This document shows, piece after piece, positions 1 to 5,775 of a DNA stretch of 11,096 nucleotides. Made by a program: the position numbers and the translations under genes. The DNA comes from Actinomycetota bacterium (GTDB lineage Bacteria > Actinomycetota > Humimicrobiia > Humimicrobiales > Humimicrobiaceae): the NCBI GenBank assembly GCA_023488645.1, contig JAMDDL010000089.1:1-11096 (forward strand). The letters run 5' to 3'. Within the stretch, counting starts at the first letter, position 1; each line of letters begins with the position of its first letter. The notes beneath the pieces are model-generated. The model searched no databases, was not told the DNA's origin, and saw only the letters and a list, made by a program, of their open reading frames with translations.

Positions 1-267
1 ACTATCTGTACAAATGTTGTTCTGTTATTATTTGATGTTTTTACTCTAACAAACATAGCAGTATTTTCTCATAATTTTTAATTAATAGCAACCTTTATTT
101 TAAAATATGGCACTACATTTTCAATATAGATAATAGCAGTTGTTTTTGTGCTTAAATTTTAGTTATTGGAGGTAGAATTTAAGAAAAAATGCGGAAGTCG
201 GGAGGACTTAAAGCAAAATAATCCATAAAATTAATTATAGTTTAATATTTAAATTTATAAAATTATT
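1..267. other. AT-rich stretch with no convincing gene
   Basis: No long open frame is seen on either strand. A good ribosome-binding-site-like GGAGGT occurs at 168-173, followed only by very short frames: an 11-codon ATG frame at 189 ending in TAA, and a frame that crosses GGAGGT and ends about 20 codons later after a KKKCGSRED-like peptide. This could be the decayed 3' end of a plus-strand gene, but nothing in it is recognisable. Confidence 0.4.
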
Positions 268-711
268 TTATAGTATATTTATTTCAGGTGTAACTTTAAC
301 TTGTGGTTTTATAGAATTTGATATAAGGCAGTTTTTCTCAGAAAGCTCCATTAAATTTTTAGCTTTGCTAATATCTGTATCTTTTTTTATTCCAACAAGA
401 GGTTTAATTCTAATTTCAGAAAATACAAATTTATTGTCTAAAAATTCTAAAACTCCTTCAGCATCACTTTTATAACTTATAAATTCAAGTTTATTTCTTT
501 CAGCATAATATAAAAAAGTAGTCATAATACAAGTATTAACAGATGCTATAAATAAATCCTCCGGACTCCAAATGCCAGCATGGCCTTTAAACTCAGGAGG
601 AGTGGCTACGCTAAAACCTGGTTTATTATCTGAAAAAACTATTCCCTTTCTTTCGCCTTCCCAAATTAAAGAATTTTTAAATATTGATACTTTGTTTTTT
701 ATCTCTAACAT
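268..711 (-). CDS. OsmC/Ohr-family peroxide-reducing protein
   Basis: A 147-residue cytoplasmic protein of the OsmC/Ohr family, whose members reduce organic or inorganic peroxides with a pair of cysteines. The length is normal for the family. The first cysteine (C61) is in SVNTCIMTTF, just after the conserved SPEDLFIAS segment (E51 in the glutamate position). The second (C128) is in SEKNCLISNS, followed by the usual short C-terminal strand. The N-terminal part with WEGERKG and PPEFKGHAGIWSP also fits. Both cysteines being present argues for an active enzyme. It stands alone on the minus strand with its own promoter upstream. No strong Shine-Dalgarno precedes the ATG. Ohr (hydroperoxide) versus OsmC or a divergent thiol-modifying member cannot be decided from sequence alone. 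Confidence 0.85.
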   Translation of the reverse strand: MLEIKNKVSIFKNSLIWEGERKGIVFSDNKPGFSVATPPEFKGHAGIWSPEDLFIASVNTCIMTTFLYYAERNKLEFISYKSDAEGVLEFLDNKFVFSEIRIKPLVGIKKDTDISKAKNLMELSEKNCLISNSIKPQVKVTPEINIL

Positions 712-749
712 TTTAATTTTAATACTTCTATTTATTTATTAACATGGTA

Positions 750-778
750 AATATAACAATATAATAGATATAGTTCAA
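750..778 (-). promoter_or_regulatory. Candidate promoter for the OsmC-family gene
   Basis: Read on the minus strand, TTGAAC (773-778) and TATATT (750-755) are separated by 17 bases, about 40 bases upstream of the OsmC-family start codon. The fit to a housekeeping sigma promoter is good, but the region is very AT-rich, so chance matches are possible. Confidence 0.45.
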
Positions 779-904
779 TAACGTCATTTTAAAAAAATAT
801 AATAATTTTAAATGTGAAAGCTGTGGTAATATTTTAAAAACTTTTAAATGAGGCAAACAATTACTGAGTCAATCAAAGCATGTATTTAAAAAGAAATATA
901 GACT

Positions 905-1303
905 TTATTTGATTAGAATTAAAAAATCCGCAGGGTTTAGTATTTTGATATTCCGGAAAGATTTCAATTTTATAAGATGTTTGTCACCAGAAACAATGTA
1001 GGCACACATTGATGCAATAGCACATTCAAGTATTTTGTCATCATCAGGGTCATCTTTTAAATAAAGAATTTTTTCAGATACTTCTACCACGTGGCAAAAT
1101 TCCAATATATTTTCTATAAATATTCTTATTTGTTGGTCATTCCACAAAAACTTATCTTTCAGTTTAGTTTCTATTTCAATAATAATATCTTTACTTATAA
1201 ATACTTCCAGACTACCAAAACGGCAAATTTTTAGTATTTCTTCGCATACTCTTCCGATAATAGCAGCAGAAATATAAATATTTGTGTCAAGTACTATTCT
1301 CAA
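905..1303 (-). CDS. PIN-domain RNase toxin of a toxin-antitoxin pair
   Basis: A 132-residue PIN-domain protein of the COG1569-like toxin group; such proteins are metal-dependent RNases that stop growth when not held by their antitoxin. All four acidic positions are visible: D6 in IVLDTNIYIS, E43 in the IIIEIETKL helix, the DPDDDKILECA cluster (around D88-D89), and D107 in IVSGDKHL. The start is TTG at 1303, supported by AAGGAG about six bases upstream. That Shine-Dalgarno lies against the stop codon of the ribbon-helix-helix gene just upstream, so translation of toxin and antitoxin is probably coupled. The domain spans the whole protein with no truncation. The cleavage target cannot be predicted. 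Confidence 0.9.
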   Translation of the reverse strand: MRIVLDTNIYISAAIIGRVCEEILKICRFGSLEVFISKDIIIEIETKLKDKFLWNDQQIRIFIENILEFCHVVEVSEKILYLKDDPDDDKILECAIASMCAYIVSGDKHLIKLKSFRNIKILNPADFLILIK

Positions 1304-1312
1304 ACCAGCTCC

Positions 1313-1546
1313 TTATTTTTCATGAAGTATCTTATCTATATCCTGCTCATCTTTTATTTTAAGCTTCCTTGCAGTTTCATCCCCCCATTGCCTTATTCTG
1401 GACCAATTCCGGTTGGCAGAATATTGTCTGAAAGCTTCTCTAACAAGTTCACTTTTTGTTCTATTCTCCTGTAATGCTATATCTTCAATTTTCTCGTACA
1501 ACTCTTTACTTAATGAGATATTTAAAATTTTTGTTGTTCTTGGCAT
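1313..1546 (-). CDS. Ribbon-helix-helix (CopG-type) antitoxin
   Basis: A small DNA-binding antitoxin, 77 residues from the ATG at 1546. The sequence gives the RHH pattern: a strand (TTKILNISLS), helix A (KELYEKIEDIALQE), then helix B (TKSELVREAFRQY). The C-terminal tail (WSRIRQWGDETARKL, then DIDKILHE) probably wraps the PIN toxin. An in-frame ATG twelve bases upstream (1558) is unlikely to be the start because the sequence between holds GGAGGA, an ideally spaced ribosome-binding site for the 1546 ATG. It is first in a two-gene operon with the PIN toxin, nine bases apart. RHH antitoxins normally repress their own promoter, and a matching palindrome lies upstream. Confidence 0.9.
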   Translation of the reverse strand: MPRTTKILNISLSKELYEKIEDIALQENRTKSELVREAFRQYSANRNWSRIRQWGDETARKLKIKDEQDIDKILHEK

Positions 1547-1573
1547 TAATTCCTCCATTTTTTATTTGTTTTA

Positions 1574-1592
1574 AGTAATACTTATTATTACT
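1574..1592. promoter_or_regulatory. Palindromic operator of the RHH/PIN operon
   Basis: A perfect inverted repeat with 7-bp arms (AGTAATA and TATTACT) and a 5-bp centre, ending 27 bases upstream of the antitoxin start codon on the minus strand. Its size and position fit an autoregulatory site for the RHH antitoxin. The link to binding is inferred. Confidence 0.5.
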
Positions 1593-1843
1593 CAACAAGT
1601 TTAATATATTTTTTTTAGAAATTCAATATCCTCAAATGTAAGATAAATTCCATACCTTATGATCTTGAAAATTCCATAGTACATATCAATGTATGCTCAA
1701 AATAAAAAATAAAATAATGAATTATTGGTAAAAGAAACTTAATTTTATATAATAAAGCAAAGTAGCAAAATCAATTTTTTATTTATAATTTTTTTATTTA
1801 TTATAATAATGATTTTTTAAGACCTTTAGCTGTAATTTTTAAT

Positions 1844-1992
1844 GAATTGGTTATAATAGGGCGAATGGCGGAGCCAGACAGCCCAGCGCAGACCTCACAG
1901 ATTTAAGCATAATTTATCCGGATTTTACAGATGATCATGAAGACCAAATTGATATAGATCTTTCTTTTGTAAGGAAAATAAAAGTCATATAA
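1844..1992 (+). pseudogene. Possible C-terminal remnant of an unknown gene
   Basis: A plus-strand frame without a start codon runs from just after a stop at about 1841-1843 to TAA at 1990-1992. Its last half (SIIYPDFTDDHEDQIDIDL, then a short basic tail) has the composition of a real acidic protein end, and an intrinsic terminator follows seven bases later, as expected for a gene end. Upstream the frame collapses into stops. It could be the tail of a gene whose body was deleted, or chance coding within a non-coding leader. I do not recognise the family. Confidence 0.25.
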
Positions 1993-2025
1993 ATATAGAG
2001 CTCGGTATAATGCCGGGCTTTTTTA
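1852..2025 (+). promoter_or_regulatory. Possible leader with attenuator for the rep gene
   Basis: TATAAT at 1852-1857 has only a weak -35 partner. A transcript from it would begin near a GC-rich nested hairpin (outer arms GGGC 1859-1862 and GCCC 1880-1883, inner GGC-GGA-GCC) and meet the terminator at 1999-2025 before reaching the replication gene at 2057. Only about 30 bases separate terminator and start codon, which leaves almost no room for another promoter. This suggests premature termination controls rep expression. This is inference from layout only. Confidence 0.3.
1999..2025 (+). terminator. Intrinsic terminator upstream of the replication gene
   Basis: A 9-bp stem (AGCTCGGTA with TGCCGGGCT, two G-T pairs) closes a TAA loop and is followed by a run of six T. 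This is a textbook Rho-independent terminator for plus-strand transcription. It either ends the remnant before it or acts as an attenuator for the gene that follows. Confidence 0.8.
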
Positions 2026-2056
2026 TTTATGAAATAAGCTTTAAGGTGACTGTGTT

Positions 2057-2449
2057 ATGAGCAGTGATAATTTAAGAGACGGTCGGGTAAGAAACTGGTT
2101 TTATCTGGAAAATCACCAGCTGGACCGGCAGGATTTAAATATTTATGAAAAAATGATTTATATTGTTATTGCCAGGTTTGTAGATAGGCAAGATAAAGCA
2201 TTTCCAAGTGTTCCGACAATAGCAAAAAAAGGTTCCATGTCTGAAAGACAGGTACAGGCAATTATAAATTCCCTTGTTAAAAAGAAATTATTAAAAAAAG
2301 AGCCAAGGCTAAATAAAGATAATAAATCAAAGACTTCAAATTTATATACCCTTTGTTCCGTTAAGGGTAATCAAACTGAAAAAGAAGGAGATCCTGAGGT
2401 GGTGAATGACATGCACCACCCTGGTGAATATGATGCACCACCCTGGTGA
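2057..2449 (+). CDS. Replication initiator, N-terminal winged-helix part
   Basis: A 130-residue protein whose residues about 12-85 form a helix-turn-helix/winged-helix domain of the HTH_36 type found at the N terminus of phage and plasmid replication proteins. The pattern is NWFYLENHQL, then a helix ending in IVIARFVDRQD, the recognition region FPSVPTIAKKGSMSERQVQ, and a basic wing (KKKLLKKEPR). The ATG is preceded by AAGGTG eight bases upstream. After a Lys/Asn-rich linker the frame enters 22-bp repeats and stops at TGA, overlapping the GTG of the next frame. Domain content and the shared repeat suggest the two frames are halves of one initiator split by a frameshift, though coupled translation of two subunits is possible. 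The expected role is binding the origin and recruiting the helicase loader or helicase. Confidence 0.7.
   Translation: MSSDNLRDGRVRNWFYLENHQLDRQDLNIYEKMIYIVIARFVDRQDKAFPSVPTIAKKGSMSERQVQAIINSLVKKKLLKKEPRLNKDNKSKTSNLYTLCSVKGNQTEKEGDPEVVNDMHHPGEYDAPPW
2348..2368. repeat. Inverted repeat just upstream of the iteron-like array
   Basis: Perfect 6-bp arms ACCCTT and AAGGGT with a 9-bp centre, about 30 bp before the direct repeats inside the same gene. It could be an extra protein-binding site of an embedded origin or simply chance. Confidence 0.3.
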
Positions 2450-2463
2450 ATGAGGTTCACCCT
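2401..2463. repeat. Three iteron-like palindromic direct repeats inside the rep gene (candidate origin)
   Basis: Two full 22-bp copies (2401-2422 and 2423-2444) and a third shorter copy (2445-2463) follow head to tail. Each begins GGTGAAT and ends in a CACC-containing block, so each is an imperfect palindrome (GGTG ... CACC; GGTGAA ... TTCACC in the third). The following about 50 bp is AT-rich. Repeats of this kind located between the DNA-binding and C-terminal parts of an initiator gene are known from lambda O and from RepA_N plasmids, where they are the replication origin. Origin function here is inferred. The 22-bp period is not a multiple of three, so gain or loss of one unit shifts the frame, which explains the split gene. 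Confidence 0.55.
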
Positions 2464-2979
2464 AACAATACCAGTATTAAAAAGAAAGATTTAAATAACG
2501 TTATTGTGCCTGCTGAAGAGGGGATTGTGGAAAACTCTACCAAACAAATAGTGGAAGAAAACGCTAAAGTTGATGAGTATGTTAACGAAATTAGAAGAAG
2601 AATAAAAGAATCGCTGGAGGTAAATGAAAAAACTGATTTCATAAAGCCCCATGGTTTTAAAAAGGGAAAAAACAATTATCAAAAAGACTTGAACTTAAAA
2701 GCCAATAACCCAGGAAAAAATATTGAATCAAAAAGGTTTAGGCAGGCAGAAAATGAGTCTTTTATTCAGGAAATTGCAGAATCTCTTGATGATGATCATA
2801 GCCTGGGAGCTTTCAGGGTTATAGTTGATAAAGTTCCAAAGCAGCAGATAAGAATATTCTTAAGCATAATAAAGGGCACTTACCTTACAGGTAGGATTAA
2901 AAAAAGCAGGGGTGCAATGTTTATTTCACTTGCAAAAGATTATGATAGAGAAAATGATATAAACCTAAATTTTAAATAA
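2446..2979 (+). CDS. Replication initiator, C-terminal part
   Basis: A 177-residue frame starting with GTG at 2446, which overlaps the TGA of the preceding frame by GTGA. No Shine-Dalgarno is visible, so expression would need translational coupling or a -1 shift relative to the upstream frame. The first half is a charged, low-complexity linker. The last about 70 residues (IQEIAESLDDDHSLGAFRV, VPKQQIRIFLSIIKGTYL, GRIKKSRGAMFISLAKDY) resemble the small helical C-terminal domain commonly found in HTH_36-type replication proteins, including the GRIKKSRGA-xF segment. In such proteins this end contacts other replication factors. It is most likely the second half of the initiator begun at 2057. Confidence 0.6.
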   Translation: MNEVHPNNTSIKKKDLNNVIVPAEEGIVENSTKQIVEENAKVDEYVNEIRRRIKESLEVNEKTDFIKPHGFKKGKNNYQKDLNLKANNPGKNIESKRFRQAENESFIQEIAESLDDDHSLGAFRVIVDKVPKQQIRIFLSIIKGTYLTGRIKKSRGAMFISLAKDYDRENDINLNFK

Positions 2980-3020
2980 TTTTTATTCGGCAATATAAAT
3001 TTTAAACAAAAAGGACAAAT

Positions 3021-3509
3021 ATGATATTATTATTAAGAAATGTTAACAGGATAGTAAACAACCAAAAAGAGGACAACTCATTAATGGTTAACAGAAGACG
3101 GGATAAAGACTATATTAGAAAAGTCATCAGGATCAGCCAGAAATATATCGTGCTATGCGACTTTTTGGATTTTTATGCCGGATACAAAGAAATAAACAAG
3201 TTTGAATTTTATAACAATTTATTTAACTTCTCTTTAAGTAAAATATCATCTGATTTAGGTTATAAATTTAAAAAACCAGCTGCATCAGTTTACGGAATTA
3301 CCAGGTCATTTTTTTTAAACAAAAAAACTTACGATCTGCTAAATAATACATATAATAAATCCCAGCAGCTGTATAAATCCCTCTATGATGATTATTTGTC
3401 CCTTGGAAATTTTACTGAGCTGATACTGTATATTTATATTACTGAAAATATAGACAAAAAGATTTTAAATTTATTTAAATTTGATTTTGGTATTAAGAAA
3501 ATTTCCTAA
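3021..3509 (+). CDS. Unrecognised basic, helical protein
   Basis: A 162-residue protein that I do not recognise. It is Lys/Asn/Tyr/Phe-rich and predicted mostly helical, with a strongly basic segment near the N terminus (NRRRDKDYIRKVIR) and a second basic stretch (LGYKFKKPA). No signal peptide, cysteine pair or enzymatic motif is seen. Two starts are plausible: ATG 3021 with AAAGGA six bases upstream, or ATG 3084 with GAGGA ten bases upstream, giving 141 residues that begin just before the basic segment. It lies 41 bases after the initiator frame on the same strand and may be co-transcribed with it, which suggests a replication-linked or element-maintenance role. This rests on position alone. 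Confidence 0.6.
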   Translation: MILLLRNVNRIVNNQKEDNSLMVNRRRDKDYIRKVIRISQKYIVLCDFLDFYAGYKEINKFEFYNNLFNFSLSKISSDLGYKFKKPAASVYGITRSFFLNKKTYDLLNNTYNKSQQLYKSLYDDYLSLGNFTELILYIYITENIDKKILNLFKFDFGIKKIS

Positions 3510-3562
3510 AATCAATTTTCTAAACCTATTTTAAACATCTTTATTTGATTTCTCCATTTTCA

Positions 3563-3592
3563 TTGACAAAGTGTTTATGGTAGTGGTATTTT
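3563..3592 (+). promoter_or_regulatory. Promoter of a short intergenic transcript
   Basis: A perfect -35 TTGACA (3563-3568) and TATTTT (3587-3592) lie 18 bases apart. Transcription would begin near 3599, only a few bases before the terminator hairpin that follows. Confidence 0.45.
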
Positions 3593-3596
3593 AATG

Positions 3597-3657
3597 TCAT
3601 CACGATGAGAGAGCACACCTAAGGTTTTGTCCGAAGGTTAATCTCTCTCTTTTTTTC
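3597..3657 (+). ncRNA. Possible about 55-nt structured RNA ending in a terminator
   Basis: Between the promoter at 3563-3592 and the T run at 3650-3656 lies one long hairpin. GAGAGAG (3607-3613) pairs with CTCTCTC (3643-3649). Inside, ACCT (3617-3620) pairs with AGGT (3635-3638), and after a two-by-two mismatch GG pairs with CC around a TTTTGT loop. A small palindrome (TCATC/GATGA, 3597-3608) overlaps the base and could compete with it. At the least this is the terminator of the replication module. With its own promoter it could be a regulatory RNA or an attenuated leader. It does not match a riboswitch class I know. Confidence 0.4.
3607..3656 (+). terminator. Intrinsic terminator after the replication module
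   Basis: A 7-bp GAGAGAG/CTCTCTC stem with an internal secondary helix is followed directly by seven T. It is oriented for plus-strand transcription coming from the gene ending at 3509 or from the local promoter. The reverse strand has no T run. Confidence 0.65.
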
Positions 3658-3720
3658 ACACTTAATTTTTTTAATTCTGAGGCAACTTTACCTTATGCAA
3701 ATTTGATTAATTAGCGTATT

Positions 3721-3807
3721 AGTATTAATAATATTGGTACTAACTATCTTTTTTGTCAAAAACAATTTGACAAAATATACTTATAGTATTAAAATATTTA
3801 ATACTAT
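3721..3807 (+). promoter_or_regulatory. abiE promoter with three inverted repeats (AbiEi operators)
   Basis: TTGACA (3767-3772) and TAAAAT (3790-3795) are 17 bases apart. The -10 lies inside a perfect palindrome at 3783-3807 (arms ATAGTATTAA and TTAATACTAT, 5-bp centre). A similar, less perfect site at 3721-3741 has arms AGTATTAA and TTGGTACT with the same 8-5-8 spacing. A third, different palindrome at 3751-3775 (arms TTTTGTCAAA and TTTGACAAAA) contains the -35. Two related inverted repeats in the promoter match the known negative autoregulation by AbiEi antitoxins. Transcription would start only a few bases before the ATG at 3806, so the mRNA may be leaderless. Confidence 0.65.
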
Positions 3808-4642
3808 GTCAGAAAATAGTCAAATATCTAAATATCCAGGGTTAAATGACTTCTTTTCCCGAAACGCTGTATTTACAGTAGAAGAATTGGACCATTTTCT
3901 TTCAGGTCAAAAATCCTTAAATTTAAATACCCGAAAATCTTTACTGGCCTATTATCTCAAAAAAGGCCGGATAATCAATATACACCGGGGCCTTTATGCA
4001 ACAATTCCTTATGGCTCAGATCCATCCTCATTTCCTGTGGACCCATATCTTTTGACAGCAAAGATGGCCACAGATGCAATACTTGCATATAACACAGCAT
4101 TGCAATTTCATGGTAAAGCCTATTCAGCCAGTAACAGACTGATATATATATCTAGTAAAACACCGCTTAATCTCAAATTCAGGCAATATGAGATAAAAGG
4201 TGCACTCAATCCCAGTGCCTTAAGTGCAAAAGGAAAAGAAATGTTTGGGGTTGCAGTTTTTAATCGTTCTGGAGTAGAGCTTAAAGTAACCAACCTTGAA
4301 AGGACATTTGTTGATGCTCTTGACAGACCTTATCTTTCGGGAAGCTGGGAGGAGATATGGAGATCACTTGAATCAATAGAGTTTTTTGATCTGGATCAGG
4401 TTATAACATATGTACTTTTACTGGAAAACAATACTACTGCTGCAAAAGTTGGTTTTTTTCTTGAAGAGCATAAAGATTCTTTAATGGTGGAAGAAAAATA
4501 CTTAGAAAAACTAAAAGGGCTTCGCCCCAGAAAACCCCATTATCTATCTCGAAACAGTCGTAAAGATTGCAGGCTGGTAAAGAGCTGGAATCTTATGGTC
4601 CCACTTGAAGTTTTAAATAAATCCTGGGAGGAACAACAATGA
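3806..4642 (+). CDS. abiEi: AbiEi antitoxin, type IV toxin-antitoxin/abortive infection
   Basis: A 278-residue AbiEi-type antitoxin and autorepressor. The N-terminal about 75 residues form a winged helix (SRNAVFTVEELDHFL, LLAYYLKKGRIINIHRGLY). The rest is the AbiEi core (ILAYNTALQFHG, VTNLERTFVDAL, SGSWEEIWRSL) ending in a WNLMVPLEVL segment. The open frame extends up to 3734, but that would put coding sequence through the promoter palindromes, and the extra residues look non-coding; ATG 3806 (MSENSQISKY) is preferred although it has no Shine-Dalgarno, fitting a leaderless message. The stop overlaps the abiEii start by ATGA. In known AbiE systems the antitoxin represses transcription and neutralises AbiEii without forming a tight complex. 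Confidence 0.9.
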   Translation: MSENSQISKYPGLNDFFSRNAVFTVEELDHFLSGQKSLNLNTRKSLLAYYLKKGRIINIHRGLYATIPYGSDPSSFPVDPYLLTAKMATDAILAYNTALQFHGKAYSASNRLIYISSKTPLNLKFRQYEIKGALNPSALSAKGKEMFGVAVFNRSGVELKVTNLERTFVDALDRPYLSGSWEEIWRSLESIEFFDLDQVITYVLLLENNTTAAKVGFFLEEHKDSLMVEEKYLEKLKGLRPRKPHYLSRNSRKDCRLVKSWNLMVPLEVLNKSWEEQQ

Positions 4643-5607
4643 GATTGATAGAATCAGATATTCTGCCAATAGCTGAAAAAACCGGATTTAGAATTGAGAT
4701 GATTGAAAAAGTGCTTCTTTTGATAAATCTATTAAATAATTTAAACTCTCATCCATTTTTAAAACGAAAGTGGGTTCTAAAAGGGGGCACTGCCTTAAAC
4801 CTGTTTTTGCTTAACTTGCCAAGACTCTCTGTTGATATAGACATAAATTATACTGGCGCATTAGGCCGTGAACAGATGCTTTTGGAGCGGCCGGGGATAG
4901 AACAGGCAGTACAGGCTGTATTTTCCAGGGAAGGGTTTATCATAAAAAAGCTGCCTGAAGAACATGCTGGCGGGAAATGGCGCTTAGGATATCAAAGTAT
5001 TACAGGACAGACTGGCAATCTTGAGGTTGATATTAACTTCATGTACAGACAGCCTCTTTATGATATCTCCATTGCTAATTCACATCCATTTGGTAATTTT
5101 GTTGCCAAAAAGATACCTATTCTTGATTTACATGAACTTGCAGCAGGAAAACTTGCAGCGCTTCTGTCCAGAGGACAGGCAAGAGATCTTTATGACTGCT
5201 ACCAGATTCTTGGTATGCATGGTATTAAAAACGATTATCTCAGAATAGCATTTGTTGTATACGGAGCAATGAATCGCAAAGACTGGAGAACCGTATCAAT
5301 AGGAGATTTGGATTTTGATTTAGCTGAACTGACCAGGCAATTAATGCCAACTCTTAATATAGAAATACTGAAAAAAAACACATCACCTGCACAATTTGGA
5401 GAAAAACTTTTAAATAATTGTAAGAAAGCACTATCTGCAGTACTGCCATTAAAAGATACAGAAATACAGTTTCTAAATCGTCTTTTAGACAATGGAGAGA
5501 TCATTCCTTCAATTTTAACATCAGATAAAACGCTTATAAGAAAAATTAAAAAGCAACCGCTTCTTGAATGGAAAGCGTTAAATGTCAAAAAGTATAAGAA
5601 GAAATAA
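4639..5607 (+). CDS. abiEii: AbiEii nucleotidyltransferase toxin
   Basis: A 322-residue AbiEii/AbiGii-family nucleotidyltransferase toxin of normal length. The motifs are intact: the G-T loop and D-x-D of motif I (KGGTALNLFL ... SVDIDINY, D66 and D68), a third acidic residue in LEVDINFMYR (D131), the lysine of LAAGKLAALL (K171), and motif IV ARDLYDCYQIL (R182, D183, D186). Family members use GTP or transfer nucleotides to RNA targets and cause reversible growth arrest during phage attack. It is translated by ATGA overlap with abiEi, with GGGAGGAAC just upstream as ribosome-binding site. Intact motifs indicate an active toxin. The phage specificity is unknown. Confidence 0.95.
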   Translation: MRLIESDILPIAEKTGFRIEMIEKVLLLINLLNNLNSHPFLKRKWVLKGGTALNLFLLNLPRLSVDIDINYTGALGREQMLLERPGIEQAVQAVFSREGFIIKKLPEEHAGGKWRLGYQSITGQTGNLEVDINFMYRQPLYDISIANSHPFGNFVAKKIPILDLHELAAGKLAALLSRGQARDLYDCYQILGMHGIKNDYLRIAFVVYGAMNRKDWRTVSIGDLDFDLAELTRQLMPTLNIEILKKNTSPAQFGEKLLNNCKKALSAVLPLKDTEIQFLNRLLDNGEIIPSILTSDKTLIRKIKKQPLLEWKALNVKKYKKK

Positions 5608-5647
5608 ATTGCACATAATAAATCTATTTTAATTTTTTCAATGTATT

Positions 5648-5693
5648 GGATAAAAACGTTTACATTTATTTATGTGTGTATACGTTTTTGTCC
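5648..5693. repeat. Long inverted repeat after abiEii, possible terminator
   Basis: Arms of about 17 bp, beginning GGATAAAAACG and ending CGTTTTTGTCC, pair with one G-T and one or two mismatches around an AT-rich loop. It begins about 40 bases after the abiEii stop. A T6 run comes only 6-7 bases later, so it may end abiE transcription or be a leftover transposon end. Confidence 0.4.
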
Positions 5694-5726
5694 ATGATAT
5701 TTTTTGGAATAAGAAAATATAAAACC

Positions 5727-5756
5727 TTAGAAAAGATAATAACCAACCTTTTCTGA
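5727..5756. repeat. Short inverted repeat before the IS21 remnant
   Basis: Arms AGAAAAG and CTTTTCT, extendable by two weaker pairs, surround a 12-base loop. There is no T run on either side in the right place. The function is not evident. Confidence 0.3.
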
Positions 5757-5775
5757 AATATCTTGAGTATTATCG

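Larger units (their letters stand above)
1559..2056. other. Gene-poor 500-bp stretch between TA pair and replication module
   Basis: After the TA operator the DNA is extremely AT-rich and featureless to about 1840. A TATAAT box at 1852-1857 is followed by an abrupt GC-rich block (about 1859-1900), then a short open frame ending at 1992, a strong intrinsic terminator (1999-2025) and the Shine-Dalgarno of the next gene. No complete protein gene is visible. Confidence 0.5.

Noticed and set aside
2401..2463. CRISPR-like direct repeats
   Set aside because: The copies are contiguous without spacers and lie inside a coding region.
2457..2682. Two minus-strand frames over the C-terminal initiator part
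   Set aside because: Hydrophobic antisense of a Lys/Glu/Asn-rich frame; no ribosome-binding site or motif.
3734..3805. N-terminal 24-residue extension of AbiEi
   Set aside because: It would place coding sequence through the promoter elements and two of the three palindromes; the ATG at 3806 fits better.
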